A stretch of 64,000 bases of DNA from Rhodococcus sp. 105337 (lineage in GTDB: Bacteria > Actinomycetota > Actinomycetes > Mycobacteriales > Mycobacteriaceae), in contig NZ_JABAGQ010000005.1 in NCBI RefSeq assembly GCF_012844225.1, positions 1-64,000 of the forward strand, written 5' to 3'. Below are positions 22,836 to 34,106 of the stretch, one piece after another (the first letter of the stretch is position 1; each line of letters starts with the position of its first letter). The position numbers and the translations under genes were made by a program. The notes under the pieces are model-generated. The model saw nothing but the letters and a program-made list of their open reading frames with translations. It had not been told where the DNA came from and did no database searches.

Positions 22836-24740
22836 TCAGTCGTCGATGCCGTACAGCCGCGCCCAGTTCTCGCGGCTCGTGAGCTTCGGCATCGCTTCCT
22901 GCCACACCGTCTTCATCCGGGGAGCTTCCTTGCGGAGCTGCCAGCACACCTTCGCGGCCCGCTTGGTGAGATCCAGCGCGGTGTCCTTGTCGCGGCGACG
23001 CACCCGCACCGCGTTCTGCGACGCGTCGGTGACCACGGCGCCGTCGAACAGCGCGACGTGCCACCAGTCGGCGTAATCCGCGGGAACGGTGACGGGACGA
23101 CGGTCCACCTTGCCCGCGAGCTGCTGCACCGCGCGCTTGAGGAGCACGAGCCCCTCACGCTTCTTGTCGGGCTCGAAGTCCCACACCGACATCTGCGTAT
23201 GAGGATCGGATTCCTTGCCCACCTGCGACGCGGGCAGTGGCTTGGTCTCCGGGTAGCGGTCGCGCAGTTCGCGCAGTTCCTTCAGGACCGACTGACCACC
23301 GTCGTACAGGAAATCGGGGCCGGCGAGGAAGTCCTCCGCCGCCTTGATGAACGTGGCGGCCAGACCGTACTGCATCGAAACGATGAGTTCGCCGATCTTG
23401 CGGAAGAGGTACTTGGAGATGTCGGGTCCGTCGAAACGCCCGTAGATCGCCGAGACGACGAGACCGTTGCGGATGCTGAAGTAGCGCGCCCAGTCGTCGT
23501 AGTCCTTGAGGTAGAAGTCGGCGTGCCACACGCCCGCGTTCGGCAGCGTGACCGTGGGGTGCCCGGCGAAACGCGCGCGGATGCCGTACTCGATGTCGTC
23601 CCACTGGAAGAACAGCGGAATCGGCAGCCCGCAGTCGGCGATGATCTCGGCGGGGAGCAGACACGTCCACCAGCCGTTCCAGCCGGCGTCGAAGCGCGGA
23701 TCCTGCTTCTTCTTGATCAGGTCGACGCCCATCTTGGCGCCCGGGGTCAGCTCGCCGGCTTTGATCTCGTCGAGCACCTCGCGTTCGGCGCTGACGTGGA
23801 GGACCTGTGGGTTGCTCAGGGACAGCATCTGGGCACCGACGATCGTCGGCTGCACCGTCATGTTCGCGAACGCGTTCAGGCGCAGCACCGACTCCGGCTC
23901 GCACAGGATGTCGTCGTCCATGACGATGACGTTGGCGTGCGCCGAGTTGGGTGACCCGGTGATCTCGTACATGCCCCGGGAGAAACCGCCGGCGCCGCCG
24001 AGATTGGGCTGAGTCAGGTAGATGAGCTTGTCGCCGAGTTTCTCGGCGACCTCACCGAACGCGGGACGCGACCGCACCTGGTCGGTGCCCTGGTCCACGA
24101 TGCACACCGCGTCGATGTCGGCCATCGCCCCGTCGTCGGAGGCGAGAGTGCCGACGGTCACGGTGCAGTCGTCCGCGCGATTGAACGTGCAGATCACGAC
24201 CGCGGCCGGACGCAGGTGTTCGGGCGCCGCAACCGTCCAGCGGGCGTCGGAGACGAGCAGTGAGCCGTTGCTGGCCTCGGCGGCGAACCAGATCGCGCCG
24301 CCGTCGACGAACCGCTCGATCGGCACCTCGAGGTCGAGTTCTCCCGATCCGGACACCGTCTCGACCGAGACGATCCGTTCACGGCCCTTGGCGTCGGAGG
24401 CGTGGACGACGAATCGTGCGCTACCCGAGCAGCCGTACGTCAGTTGCAGGTTCACCGTCTTCACGTCGGTCCAGCGCTGCCAGAAACTGGCGGGGAACCT
24501 GCCGAAATACGTGTTGGTGTGGGCGCTCGCGCCGTCGGCCAGCTGGAGACCGTAACGGTCGGCCGCGGCGTCACCCTTTGTGACGACGTACATCTTTCCG
24601 GGCACCCGAGGCGACAGCGACGCAAAGACGCCGCGCTGCGCAATCAACCGATCCCGTCGTACGGGTTCGGTGAGGGCGCTGTCCAGTGCGTCCGCGTTGC
24701 TGTCGATCGCTGTCGTGTCGCCGGCAGTTGCCTGCTCCAT
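22836..24740 (-). CDS. GlfT2-family galactofuranosyltransferase paralogue
   Basis: A 634-residue protein with the full GlfT2 architecture: an N-terminal beta-sandwich domain (FPASFWQRWTDV), a GT-A domain with AVVICTFNRADD, NLGGAGGFSRGMYE and the metal motif MDDDILCEPES, the acceptor region NGWWTCLLP and FFQWDDIEYGIRARF, and a helical C-terminus. It is clearly distinct from the canonical glfT2 at 62094-63983; for example, the His-containing segment reads WHADFYLKD instead of WHMAWSDKD. Start ATG 24740 follows GGGGAG. It probably adds galactofuranose to a lipid-linked glycan, but whether it builds galactan or something else is unknown. It follows the GT-C gene with a three-base gap. Confidence 0.85.
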   Translation of the reverse strand: MEQATAGDTTAIDSNADALDSALTEPVRRDRLIAQRGVFASLSPRVPGKMYVVTKGDAAADRYGLQLADGASAHTNTYFGRFPASFWQRWTDVKTVNLQLTYGCSGSARFVVHASDAKGRERIVSVETVSGSGELDLEVPIERFVDGGAIWFAAEASNGSLLVSDARWTVAAPEHLRPAAVVICTFNRADDCTVTVGTLASDDGAMADIDAVCIVDQGTDQVRSRPAFGEVAEKLGDKLIYLTQPNLGGAGGFSRGMYEITGSPNSAHANVIVMDDDILCEPESVLRLNAFANMTVQPTIVGAQMLSLSNPQVLHVSAEREVLDEIKAGELTPGAKMGVDLIKKKQDPRFDAGWNGWWTCLLPAEIIADCGLPIPLFFQWDDIEYGIRARFAGHPTVTLPNAGVWHADFYLKDYDDWARYFSIRNGLVVSAIYGRFDGPDISKYLFRKIGELIVSMQYGLAATFIKAAEDFLAGPDFLYDGGQSVLKELRELRDRYPETKPLPASQVGKESDPHTQMSVWDFEPDKKREGLVLLKRAVQQLAGKVDRRPVTVPADYADWWHVALFDGAVVTDASQNAVRVRRRDKDTALDLTKRAAKVCWQLRKEAPRMKTVWQEAMPKLTSRENWARLYGIDD

Positions 24741-24882
24741 CGAGCTACTCCCCGCTGTGGTCGATCCTGTTACGGATGCGACAGTAGCAGCGCAAATAGC
24801 TGTCTCTACGGCATGCGGGCGGAGGTAGCGCGTTTCGTCGTGATCACACTGTTTGCCGGAATATGCAAGAACCGCAGGTCGC

Positions 24883-26825
<1,943 letters not shown>

Positions 26826-26828
26826 GGG

Positions 26829-27410
26829 ATGCAGTATCGCGAACTGAAGATCGCCGGGGCGTGGGAAATCACGCCGGCCACATTCGGTGACGAACGGGGA
26901 CTGTTCCTCGAATGGTTCAAGCAATCCACCTTCCGTGAGGCGACCGGGCGGTCGCTGGAGTTGGCGCAGGCGAACTGCTCGGTCTCGGCGGCCGGGGTGT
27001 TGAGGGGTATCCACTACGCGGATGTGCCACCGGGACAAGCGAAGTACGTCACGTGCGTGTCGGGTTCGGTGCTCGATGTCGTGGTGGACCTGCGTGTCGG
27101 GTCGCCGACATTCGGGCAGTGGGATTCGGTACTGCTCGACACGACCGACCGTCGGGCGATCTTCCTGTCCGAGGGATTGGGACACGGTTTTCTTGCCCTG
27201 GAAGACAACTCGACCGTGGTGTACCTGTGCTCGACGCCCTACACCCCGGAGCGGGAGCACGAGGTGCATCCACTCGACCCGGAGATCGGTATCGACTGGC
27301 CGGCCGTGGGCAGGGACGGCGCCCCGCTCGAGTACGAATTGTCGGCCAAGGACCGCGCCGCCCCCACCCTTGCCGACGCGCAGTCTGCCGGCCTGCTCCC
27401 CGAGTTCTGA
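26829..27410 (+). CDS. rmlC: dTDP-4-dehydrorhamnose 3,5-epimerase
   Basis: A 193-residue cupin epimerase in the dTDP-L-rhamnose pathway. The catalytic His is in LRGIHYADVPPGQAKYV, the strand VLDVVVDLRVGSPTFGQW follows, and the active-site Tyr region is VYLCSTPYTPEREHEV. The C-terminus (LSAKDRAAPTLADA) is typical. It is translated with rmlA. The final reductase gene rmlD is not in this window. A strong hairpin terminator overlaps the stop codon region. Confidence 0.95.
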   Translation: MQYRELKIAGAWEITPATFGDERGLFLEWFKQSTFREATGRSLELAQANCSVSAAGVLRGIHYADVPPGQAKYVTCVSGSVLDVVVDLRVGSPTFGQWDSVLLDTTDRRAIFLSEGLGHGFLALEDNSTVVYLCSTPYTPEREHEVHPLDPEIGIDWPAVGRDGAPLEYELSAKDRAAPTLADAQSAGLLPEF

Positions 27411-27454
27411 AAACCTGGGTGGGACAGTGCCCGCTGGCCGGGCACTGTCCCACC
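27408..27454 (+). terminator. terminator-like hairpin repeat, copy A
   Basis: A 16-bp perfect stem (27418-27433 with 27439-27454) with loop CTGGC begins seven bases after the rmlC stop. It is one copy of a 47-base repeat whose second copy (28379-28425) starts at the stop codon of the next gene; 36 of 47 positions match. It should terminate the rmlA-rmlC transcript. Confidence 0.75.
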
Positions 27455-27505
27455 AAAGACGGGGAGTACGGGAACCTCCCACCGGCACGCCGCGTCGAAC
27501 GAGAC

Positions 27506-28381
27506 ATGAACCGCACAGAGATCCACGCCGTCATGGCCCAGCAGGACGGAGTGATCACCCGCACCCAGGCACTCCGATGCGGCATGAGTTCGACGTCGGT
27601 GAGCCGGACCGTCGGGACCGGTGAATGGCTCACCCTCGTACCCGGCGTCTACCTGCGTTCCGACCGCGAGCGCACCGCGGGCGTCGAACTGCGTGCGGCG
27701 GTGTACGGAGCCGGGGCCGAGGCGGTCGCGTGGGGTCCGAGCGCCGCGTGGTGGCACGGACTGCTCGATCGCCCACCGGCCCGTCACTACGTGACCGTTC
27801 CCCACCACCGGATACGGTCGTGCACGCGATCGACCCGCGTGCGACGACGGGACCTGCACTGGAAGGACACCGTGGTGGTCCGGAGCCTGCCGGTGACGGC
27901 GTTGCCGCTCACCGTGCTCGAAGCCGCAACCGAGATGCCGAGTGGGTCGGTGCTCATGGATCGCGCGTTGCAGCGGCACACGTCGCTCGACGTTCTCCAG
28001 CGGGTCCACCGCAGAAACTCCGGGCGGCACGGCGCCCGCGCCGCGTCACGCCTGCTGTGCTCGGCAGGCGACGGCGGGCATTCGGAAGCCGAGCGCATCC
28101 TGCATCGGCTCCTGCGCGACGCGGGTCTGACGGGCTGGCGCGCGCACGCGTGGAGCTGCGGGTTCGAGATCGACGTGGTCTTCGAGGCGGGCCGGGTGGC
28201 AGTCGAAGTGGACGGGTGGGCATGGCACCGCGACGCGCATCGTCAACGCCGGGATGCCGAGCGGCAGAACGTTCTGGTCAATGCCGGGTGGCATGTCCTT
28301 CGGTTCACCTGGCACACGCTGGTCGAGGACCCGGACGGGGTTATCCGGCAGATACAGGCGGCCCTGGACCGCCGCCGCTGA
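27506..28381 (+). CDS. AbiEi-like N-terminal / DUF559 C-terminal protein
   Basis: A 291-residue protein with two parts. The N-terminal half looks like the AbiEi antitoxin winged-helix domain (EIHAVMAQQDGVITRTQALRC, WLTLVPGVYLRS). The C-terminal part resembles DUF559, a Vsr-like endonuclease fold (HSEAERILHRLLRDAGL, FEIDVVFEAGRVAVEVDGWAWH, LVNAGWHVLRFTW). Such genes are common in actinobacteria and have no settled function; a phage-defence or DNA-repair role is possible. No AbiEii toxin gene is adjacent. It is bracketed by two hairpin repeats, which suggests it moved in as a unit with its terminator. Start ATG 27506 is chosen by domain onset. Confidence 0.75.
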   Translation: MNRTEIHAVMAQQDGVITRTQALRCGMSSTSVSRTVGTGEWLTLVPGVYLRSDRERTAGVELRAAVYGAGAEAVAWGPSAAWWHGLLDRPPARHYVTVPHHRIRSCTRSTRVRRRDLHWKDTVVVRSLPVTALPLTVLEAATEMPSGSVLMDRALQRHTSLDVLQRVHRRNSGRHGARAASRLLCSAGDGGHSEAERILHRLLRDAGLTGWRAHAWSCGFEIDVVFEAGRVAVEVDGWAWHRDAHRQRRDAERQNVLVNAGWHVLRFTWHTLVEDPDGVIRQIQAALDRRR

Positions 28382-28425
28382 AAAGCTTGGTCGGAAAGTG
28401 CCCGCTCAGCGGGCAACATCTCACC
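28379..28425 (+). terminator. terminator-like hairpin repeat, copy B
   Basis: The second copy of the 47-base repeat begins at the stop codon of the AbiEi/DUF559 gene. The central stem TGCCCGCT...GCGGGCA is kept, but the outer stem is eroded compared with copy A (27408-27454). It lies just before the end of the convergent GtrA gene. Confidence 0.65.
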
Positions 28426-28430
28426 CGAGT

Positions 28431-28910
28431 TCACCGGATGCGGAAGATCACCAGCCGCTGCACCACGAAGTTGATGACGGTCGCGGTGCCCTGCGCGACG
28501 ACGAACGCGAACGGCGTGACCCACCACTGGTCGCCCAGCGAGTCGTTGAGCACCCCGTTGATGCCGACCTGCGCGGCGAACGTCACGGCGTACAGCGCCA
28601 CGACGGCGGCGAAGCGCACCTTGCTCGGTTCGGCCTTGAACGTCCACCTGCGGTTGATGAGGTACGCGGTGGTGGTGCCGGCGACGAACGACAGCGCCTT
28701 CGCGCCGTCGCGAGTGACACCGAGCGCCATGAGCAGCACGTAGAGGCCGTAGTCGACGATCGCCGACAGACCGCCGGTCAGCACGAACCGCACGAGTTGC
28801 GTCTTGAGACCCAGCGCATCGTCGGCCGTGGAATCGGTCAGCGGCAGTTCCGGAGCGAGCGGCGCGTGATGTTCCGGCAACGGCTGCACGTGGTCATGGA
28901 ATTCGGGCAC
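28431..28910 (-). CDS. GtrA-family membrane protein (Rv3789 type)
   Basis: A 159-residue protein with four helices of the GtrA family: QLVRFVLTGGLSAIVDYGLYVLL, GTTTAYLINRRWTF, FAAVVALYAVTFAAQVGING and ATVINFVVQRLVIFRIR at the C-terminus. The mycobacterial homologue beside dprE1 was proposed to flip decaprenylphosphoryl-arabinose or to recruit arabinosyltransferase partners. The start is GTG 28910, with about 35 extra N-terminal residues compared with the mycobacterial protein, so a later start is possible. It is divergent from the VOC gene and dprE1. Confidence 0.85.
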   Translation of the reverse strand: MPEFHDHVQPLPEHHAPLAPELPLTDSTADDALGLKTQLVRFVLTGGLSAIVDYGLYVLLMALGVTRDGAKALSFVAGTTTAYLINRRWTFKAEPSKVRFAAVVALYAVTFAAQVGINGVLNDSLGDQWWVTPFAFVVAQGTATVINFVVQRLVIFRIR

Positions 28911-28983
28911 GCAGACGAGGGTAACGCCCCGGACCGAAGCGACTGTTGACCTCGAGTCCGGTCGAGGTTGCACCCTCGGATAC

Positions 28984-29361
28984 ATGAGCATCGCGCTGAA
29001 CCACACCATCGTCCACGCGACCGACCCGAAGGGATCTGCCGTCCTCCTCTCGGAGATCCTCGGTGTCGCATCGCCGACCCCATACGGACCGTTCTTCGTT
29101 GTGCAGGTGGACAACGACGTCTCCCTGGACTTCATGGCCGACGCACACCCCGTCCGATCGCAGCACTACGCCTTCCTTGTCGGGGAACAGGAGTTCGACG
29201 AGATCCTCGGCCGCATCCGGGCACGCGACCTGGAGTATTGGGCCGATCCCGTGCATCGACGCAGCAGGGAGATCAACACCCGCGACGGGGGTCGCGGCGT
29301 CTACTGGGCGGATCCCGACGGCCACAACCTGGAGATCCTCACAAAGCCGTATGGGGGGTAA
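28984..29361 (+). CDS. VOC-superfamily (glyoxalase-like) protein
   Basis: A 125-residue single-domain protein with the paired beta-alpha-beta-beta-beta modules of the vicinal oxygen chelate fold. [12 protein letters not shown] offers a metal-ligand His, [15 protein letters not shown] begins the second module, and [13 protein letters not shown] ends with a ligand Glu. The reaction is unknown; related proteins include lyases and resistance proteins. It lies 47 bases before dprE1 on the same strand and may share its promoter. Confidence 0.82.
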   Translation: MSIALNHTIVHATDPKGSAVLLSEILGVASPTPYGPFFVVQVDNDVSLDFMADAHPVRSQHYAFLVGEQEFDEILGRIRARDLEYWADPVHRRSREINTRDGGRGVYWADPDGHNLEILTKPYGG

Positions 29362-29408
29362 CCCTGCTCTTGCAGTGCCGTGCGGTCACGCGGGTAGCCT
29401 TTGTCCTG

Positions 29409-30833
29409 ATGTCCACGACAGCTGCAGAGCAGGCGAGTGAGCCTCTCCCCACCCAGACCCGCACCCTGACCGGCTGGGGGCGCACCGCGCCGACCACCGC
29501 AGAGGTGCTCACCACACCCGATGTCGAACTGATCGCGCAGGCAGTCGCGCGAGTCGCAGAAGACAACGAGTCCAAGCCGGCGCATCTGCGCCGTGGCGTC
29601 ATCGCGCGCGGTCTCGGCCGCTCGTACGGCGACCCGGCCCAGAACGCGGGCGGGCTCGTCATCGACATGACGGCACTGAACAAGATCCACAGCATCGACC
29701 GCGATTCGAGGCGTGTCGTGGTGGACGGCGGTGTCGACCTCGACCAGCTGATGCGGGCGGCTCTGCCGTTCGGTCTGTGGGTGCCGGTCCTGCCGGGAAC
29801 GCGCCAGGTCACCGTCGGTGGCGCCATCGGCTCCGACATCCACGGCAAGAACCACCACAGCGCGGGCAGCTTCGGCAACCATGTGCGCTCCCTCGAGCTG
29901 CTCACCGCCGACGGGCAGATCCGCACCTGCACGCCCACCGGCCGCAACTCCAAGTTGTTCTGGGCGACCGTCGGAGGCATGGGTCTGACCGGCATCATCC
30001 TTCGCGCGACCATCGAGATGACGCCAACCGAGACGGCGTACTTCATCGCCGACAGTGCGCGCACCGAGAGCCTCGACGAGACCATCGCGCTGCACAGCGA
30101 CGGTTCGGAGGAGAATTACGACTACTCGAGCGCGTGGTTCGACGCGATCTCCGCGCCGCCCAAGCTCGGGCGCGCCGCGGTGTCGCGCGGTTCCCTCGCC
30201 ACGCTCGACCAGTTGCCGAAGAAGTTGCAGAAGGATCCGCTGCGCTTCTCCGGGTCGACGCTGCTGACGTTCCCCGACGTCTTCCCGAACGGTCTGGCGA
30301 ACAAGTTCGACTTCTCGATCGTCGGCGAGCTGTACTACCGCAAGACCAAGAACGCGACCGGCCAGATCCAGAATCTGACGCAGTTCTACCATCCGCTCGA
30401 CCTGTTCGGTGAGTGGAACCGGGCGTACGGATCCAAGGGGTTCCTGCAGTACCAGTTCGTGGTGCCGCCCGAGGCCGTCGAGGAGTTCAAGAAGATCATC
30501 CGCGACATCCAGAAGTCGGGGCACTACTCGTTCCTCAACGTGTTCAAGCTGTTCGGTGAGGGCAACAAGGCGCCGCTGAGCTTCCCCATGAAGGGGTGGA
30601 ACGTCTGCGTGGACTTCCCGATCAAGGACGGCCTCAACGAGTTCGTTCGCGAACTCGACAAGCGGGTCCTCGAATTCGGCGGCCGCCTCTACACCGCGAA
30701 GGATTCGCGCACGTCTGCCGAGACGTTCCACGCGATGTACCCGCGCATCGACGAGTGGCTCAAGGTGCGCCGCTCGGTCGACCCCACCAATGTCTTCGCT
30801 TCCGATATGTCCAGAAGGTTGGAACTGCACTGA
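29409..30833 (+). CDS. dprE1: decaprenylphosphoryl-beta-D-ribose 2-oxidase
   Basis: This 474-residue FAD oxidoreductase, with DprE2, epimerises decaprenylphosphoryl ribose to arabinose, the only arabinose donor for the cell wall. The FAD domain shows [17 protein letters not shown] and [22 protein letters not shown]. The substrate domain includes [21 protein letters not shown] and [13 protein letters not shown]. Cys400 in that last motif matches Cys387 of M. tuberculosis DprE1, the residue attacked by benzothiazinones. ATG 29409 is the start; the frame continues upstream without homology. The stop overlaps the dprE2 start by one base. Confidence 0.96.
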   Translation: MSTTAAEQASEPLPTQTRTLTGWGRTAPTTAEVLTTPDVELIAQAVARVAEDNESKPAHLRRGVIARGLGRSYGDPAQNAGGLVIDMTALNKIHSIDRDSRRVVVDGGVDLDQLMRAALPFGLWVPVLPGTRQVTVGGAIGSDIHGKNHHSAGSFGNHVRSLELLTADGQIRTCTPTGRNSKLFWATVGGMGLTGIILRATIEMTPTETAYFIADSARTESLDETIALHSDGSEENYDYSSAWFDAISAPPKLGRAAVSRGSLATLDQLPKKLQKDPLRFSGSTLLTFPDVFPNGLANKFDFSIVGELYYRKTKNATGQIQNLTQFYHPLDLFGEWNRAYGSKGFLQYQFVVPPEAVEEFKKIIRDIQKSGHYSFLNVFKLFGEGNKAPLSFPMKGWNVCVDFPIKDGLNEFVRELDKRVLEFGGRLYTAKDSRTSAETFHAMYPRIDEWLKVRRSVDPTNVFASDMSRRLELH

Positions 30834-31594
30834 TGATCAACGCCGTGGGTAACCCCCAGACCCTGCTGCTGCTCGGTGGCACCTCCGAGATCGGCCTGGC
30901 GATCGTCGAGGAGTACCTGCGCAAGGCTCCCGCCCGCGTGATCCTCGCGGCGCTGCCCGGCGACTCCCGCCGCGAAGACGCCGTGAGCCAGGCGAAGGCC
31001 GCCGGTGCCACATCGGTCGAGCTCATCGACTTCGATGCGCTCGACACCGCCGGCCATCCCGCGGTCATCGACCGGGCATGGAGTGGCGGCGACGTCGACG
31101 TGGCGATCGTCGCGTTCGGCCTTGACGCGGACGCCGAGACGCTCTGGCAGGACCAGCGCAAAGCCGTGCAGGTCGTGGGTGTCAACTACACCGCCGCCGT
31201 CTCGGTGGGCGTGCTGATCGGCCAGAAGATGAAGGCACAGGGCTTCGGGCGCATCATCGCGATGTCGTCGGTGGCCGGTGAACGCGTCAAGCGTGCGAAC
31301 TTCGTCTACGGCTCCACGAAGGCCGGACTCGACGGCTTCTACCTCGGCCTCGGCGAAGCGCTGGCGAAGTTCGGGCCCCGCGTCACGGTGGTGCGTCCCG
31401 GTCAGGTGCGCACCCAGTTCAGCGCCCACGTCGACGAGGCACCGCTGACCGTGAACAAGGAGGACGTCGCGAAGCTCGCGGTCGCCGCGTCCGACAAGGG
31501 CAAGGAGATCGTCTGGGCACCGGGCACCTTCCGGTTCGTGATGATGGTGCTACGTCACGTCCCGCGCGCGATCTTCCGCAAGCTGCCGATGTAG
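30833..31594 (+). CDS. dprE2: decaprenylphosphoryl-D-2-keto-ribose reductase
   Basis: A 253-residue short-chain dehydrogenase that reduces the keto intermediate from DprE1 with NADH, giving decaprenylphosphoryl-arabinose. It has the nucleotide motif [18 protein letters not shown], the SDR serine in [12 protein letters not shown], the active-site [11 protein letters not shown], and the C-terminal [21 protein letters not shown] segment that probably contacts the membrane. Its ATG overlaps the dprE1 stop (TGATG), so the two subunits are made together. Confidence 0.95.
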   Translation: MINAVGNPQTLLLLGGTSEIGLAIVEEYLRKAPARVILAALPGDSRREDAVSQAKAAGATSVELIDFDALDTAGHPAVIDRAWSGGDVDVAIVAFGLDADAETLWQDQRKAVQVVGVNYTAAVSVGVLIGQKMKAQGFGRIIAMSSVAGERVKRANFVYGSTKAGLDGFYLGLGEALAKFGPRVTVVRPGQVRTQFSAHVDEAPLTVNKEDVAKLAVAASDKGKEIVWAPGTFRFVMMVLRHVPRAIFRKLPM

Positions 31595-31664
31595 GAGTCG
31601 CAGGAGAGCCCGGCAGCCTGCACCCGTCCGGTATGTCCGCGCGCGTTCACTAAGCTCGGCAATC

Positions 31665-33620
31665 GTGACCGACGCGCCCGTGAGCTCCCCCGCCCTTCCC
31701 GTCGCTCCGTTCCGTCGGATCGCGGCCACCGCAGGCGCCATGGTCGCCGCGGTGGTCGTGGCGGTGCTCGTGTCGTCCGTCGGGTTGTTCGCCTTCGGCC
31801 GGGTGCAGTGGCCGGCGTTCAACTCGTCGAACGTCACCCAGGCGGTGACGACCGTCATGCAGGTCGCGGCTCTGGCAGCACTGGGCTTGTCGATCTTCCT
31901 GCTGCGTCGCCGCAAGTTCGTGAGGGGCGCGCGGGTCCTGTCCTGGGCGGCACTGTCCGGCCTGGTCACCGCCACGCTCGGCATGCCGCTCGCCGCGACC
32001 CGCCTCTATCTGCACGGCATCTCCGTCGACCAGGAGTTCCGCACCGAGTTCCTGACGCGCCTGACCGACAGTCCGGCCCTGCGCGACATGACGTACGCAG
32101 ACCTGCCGCCGTTCTACCCCGCGGGGTGGTTCTGGATCGGTGGACGGGTGGCGAACGTTCTGGGCATGGACGGCTGGGAGGCGTTCAAGCCGTACGCGAT
32201 CGCGTCGATCGCCGTCGCGGCGGTGCTCGCTCTGGTCCTGTGGTCCGAACTCGTCCGCTCCGACCTGGCCGTGCTCGCCGCGACGGCCGCGACCGCCATC
32301 GTGCTGGCCTACGGATCTCCGGAGCCGTACGGCGCGGTGATCGCGCTGCTGCTCCCGCCCGCTCTCGTGCTCGCGTGGGGTGCCCTGTCGCCGGTACGCG
32401 GCCCCGGCGACGACGGACGCCGCGGACACGGCCGGCAGGGGTGGGGCGCGGCCGTCGGAACAGGCGTGTTCCTCGGTGTCGCCGCCACGTTCTACACGCT
32501 CTATCTGGGGCTCGCGGCGTTCGCGGTGACGGTGATGGCGGTCGCCGCCGCAATCCTGGCGCGCCGCTCCGGAGGGTCGTGGCGAGCCGCCCTCCCCGTG
32601 TTGACGAAGTTCGCCGCGATCGCCGCCATCGCGATGCTGATCGCGTTGATCGTGTGGGCACCGTTCCTCGCCGAGGTCCTCGGCGGCAACTCCCCGTCCG
32701 GTTCGGGCACCGCGACGCACTATCTGCCCGAGGCCGGCGCGCGCCTGCCGCTGCCGATGTTCCACGCCTCCCTGGTCGGGTTGCTGTGCCTGCTCGGCAC
32801 CGTGTGGCTGATCGGCAGAGCCACGTCGTCGCGTCGGGCGCAGGCCCTCGGGCTCGGTGTGGTCGCCGTCTACCTCTGGTACCTCGCGTCGATGGCGTTC
32901 ACCGTCCTGGGCAACACCTTGCTGGCGTTCCGGCTCGAGGTGATCCTGCTGGTGCTTCTCGGAGCCGCGGGTGCGTTCGCGTTCGTCGACTTCTCCCGCT
33001 GGATCAGCTTGGCCACCAGCGACAATCCGCGGGTACGCACGGTCCTGGTCGCGGTGGGCGCACTGGGTGCATTGGCCTTCGCGCAGAACATCCCGCAGGT
33101 ACTGACCAACGAGATCAACCTCGCCTACAGCGACACCGACGGCAACGGCGAGCGTGCCGAACAACGACCGCCGGGCGCGGCGTCCTACTTCGGGGAGGTC
33201 GACGACGTGCTCACCTCCCAGCTCGGGCCGGAACGCAGCGACTGGGTCGTTCTCACCGCCGACACCTCGTTCCTTGCCTACTACCCGTATTTCGGCTTCC
33301 AGGCTTTGACGTCGCACTACGCGAATCCGTTGGCGGACTTCGCGGCTCGCGCCGCCGCGATCGAGAGCTGGGCCGAACTCGGGTCCGCCGACGAACTGAT
33401 CGCTGCGTGGGACGAGTTGCCGTGGCGAGCCCCCGACGCCATCGTGTTCCGGCAGAGCGCCGAGGGCTACACACTGCGCCTGGCCGAGGACGTGTATCCG
33501 AACGACCCGAACGTGCGTCGCTACACGGTGACCTTCCCCGAGGAACTGTTCGACGACCCGCGCTTCGCGGTCACCGAGGTCGGTCCGTTCGTGGTGGTCA
33601 CGCGCGCCGCAGGGGCATAA
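31665..33620 (+). CDS. aftA: galactan 5-O-arabinofuranosyltransferase AftA
   Basis: A 651-residue GT-C membrane enzyme that primes arabinan by transferring the first arabinofuranose from decaprenylphosphoryl-arabinose onto galactan. The first periplasmic loop has the acidic GISVDQEFRTEFLTRLTDSP motif followed by DLPPFYPAGWFWIGGR, typical of AftA. About eleven helices precede a C-terminal periplasmic domain of roughly 190 residues. The start is GTG 31665, 70 bases after dprE2, in the same operon order as M. tuberculosis Rv3790-Rv3792. The final 23 bases overlap the convergent DoxX-like gene. Confidence 0.94.
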   Translation: MTDAPVSSPALPVAPFRRIAATAGAMVAAVVVAVLVSSVGLFAFGRVQWPAFNSSNVTQAVTTVMQVAALAALGLSIFLLRRRKFVRGARVLSWAALSGLVTATLGMPLAATRLYLHGISVDQEFRTEFLTRLTDSPALRDMTYADLPPFYPAGWFWIGGRVANVLGMDGWEAFKPYAIASIAVAAVLALVLWSELVRSDLAVLAATAATAIVLAYGSPEPYGAVIALLLPPALVLAWGALSPVRGPGDDGRRGHGRQGWGAAVGTGVFLGVAATFYTLYLGLAAFAVTVMAVAAAILARRSGGSWRAALPVLTKFAAIAAIAMLIALIVWAPFLAEVLGGNSPSGSGTATHYLPEAGARLPLPMFHASLVGLLCLLGTVWLIGRATSSRRAQALGLGVVAVYLWYLASMAFTVLGNTLLAFRLEVILLVLLGAAGAFAFVDFSRWISLATSDNPRVRTVLVAVGALGALAFAQNIPQVLTNEINLAYSDTDGNGERAEQRPPGAASYFGEVDDVLTSQLGPERSDWVVLTADTSFLAYYPYFGFQALTSHYANPLADFAARAAAIESWAELGSADELIAAWDELPWRAPDAIVFRQSAEGYTLRLAEDVYPNDPNVRRYTVTFPEELFDDPRFAVTEVGPFVVVTRAAGA

Positions 33621-34026
33621 CGGCCCGGACGCCGGCGTCGCGCAGGTACAGGCCTCCCCAGACGAAGATCCCGGCGTAGATCGGGAACAGGGTCGTGCTG
33701 AGGATCGGCTGTTCGGTGAGCATGTTGGTCGCGACCGCGCCGCCGAGGTACCCGGTGATCAGCACTGCCCCGAGGATCGACGTGACCGGTACGACGTACA
33801 GCACCAGGCTCACGAGTAGAACGGCCCCGATGACCCTGTTCAGGCTCGGGTCGAAGCCGAGATCGGCCATTGCGTCCTGCACCTGCGACGTGTTCATCAG
33901 ATGGATGACCGAGTCGAAGAGCAGGAAAAGCACTACCAGTGCGGTGACGACCAGCCCGGCGATGCGAGCGGGCTTCGACACAACGGCGTAGTCGGTGCGC
34001 TGAACTGATTGCGAGGTGGTGGTCAT
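33598..34026 (-). CDS. DoxX-like four-helix membrane protein
   Basis: A 142-residue protein with four hydrophobic helices: IAGLVVTALVVLFLLFDSVIHLM, VIGAVLLVSLVLYVVP, TSILGAVLITGYLGGAVATNML and FPIYAGIFVWGGLYLRD. The helix pattern and the GYLGGAVATN segment are usual in DoxX-like proteins. Their role is unclear; some take part in redox or thiol stress responses. Start ATG 34026 follows GGGAGA. It overlaps the end of aftA on the opposite strand. Confidence 0.75.
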   Translation of the reverse strand: MTTTSQSVQRTDYAVVSKPARIAGLVVTALVVLFLLFDSVIHLMNTSQVQDAMADLGFDPSLNRVIGAVLLVSLVLYVVPVTSILGAVLITGYLGGAVATNMLTEQPILSTTLFPIYAGIFVWGGLYLRDAGVRAVMPLRRA

Positions 34027-34106
34027 GAGAGTCTCCCGGGATCGATGCGGTGTCACATATCGGTTGTGTCCCTACATCGACCCGCCCCGGGCCGGGAATT
34101 CATCGT

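Noticed and set aside
22299-23954. A 551-codon plus-strand frame across the GT-C gene and the GlfT2 paralogue
   Set aside because: It spans two real minus-strand genes, and its composition is typical of antisense frames.
28968-29408. An upstream extension of the dprE1 frame
   Set aside because: It overlaps the VOC gene in another phase, and dprE1 homology starts at ATG 29409.
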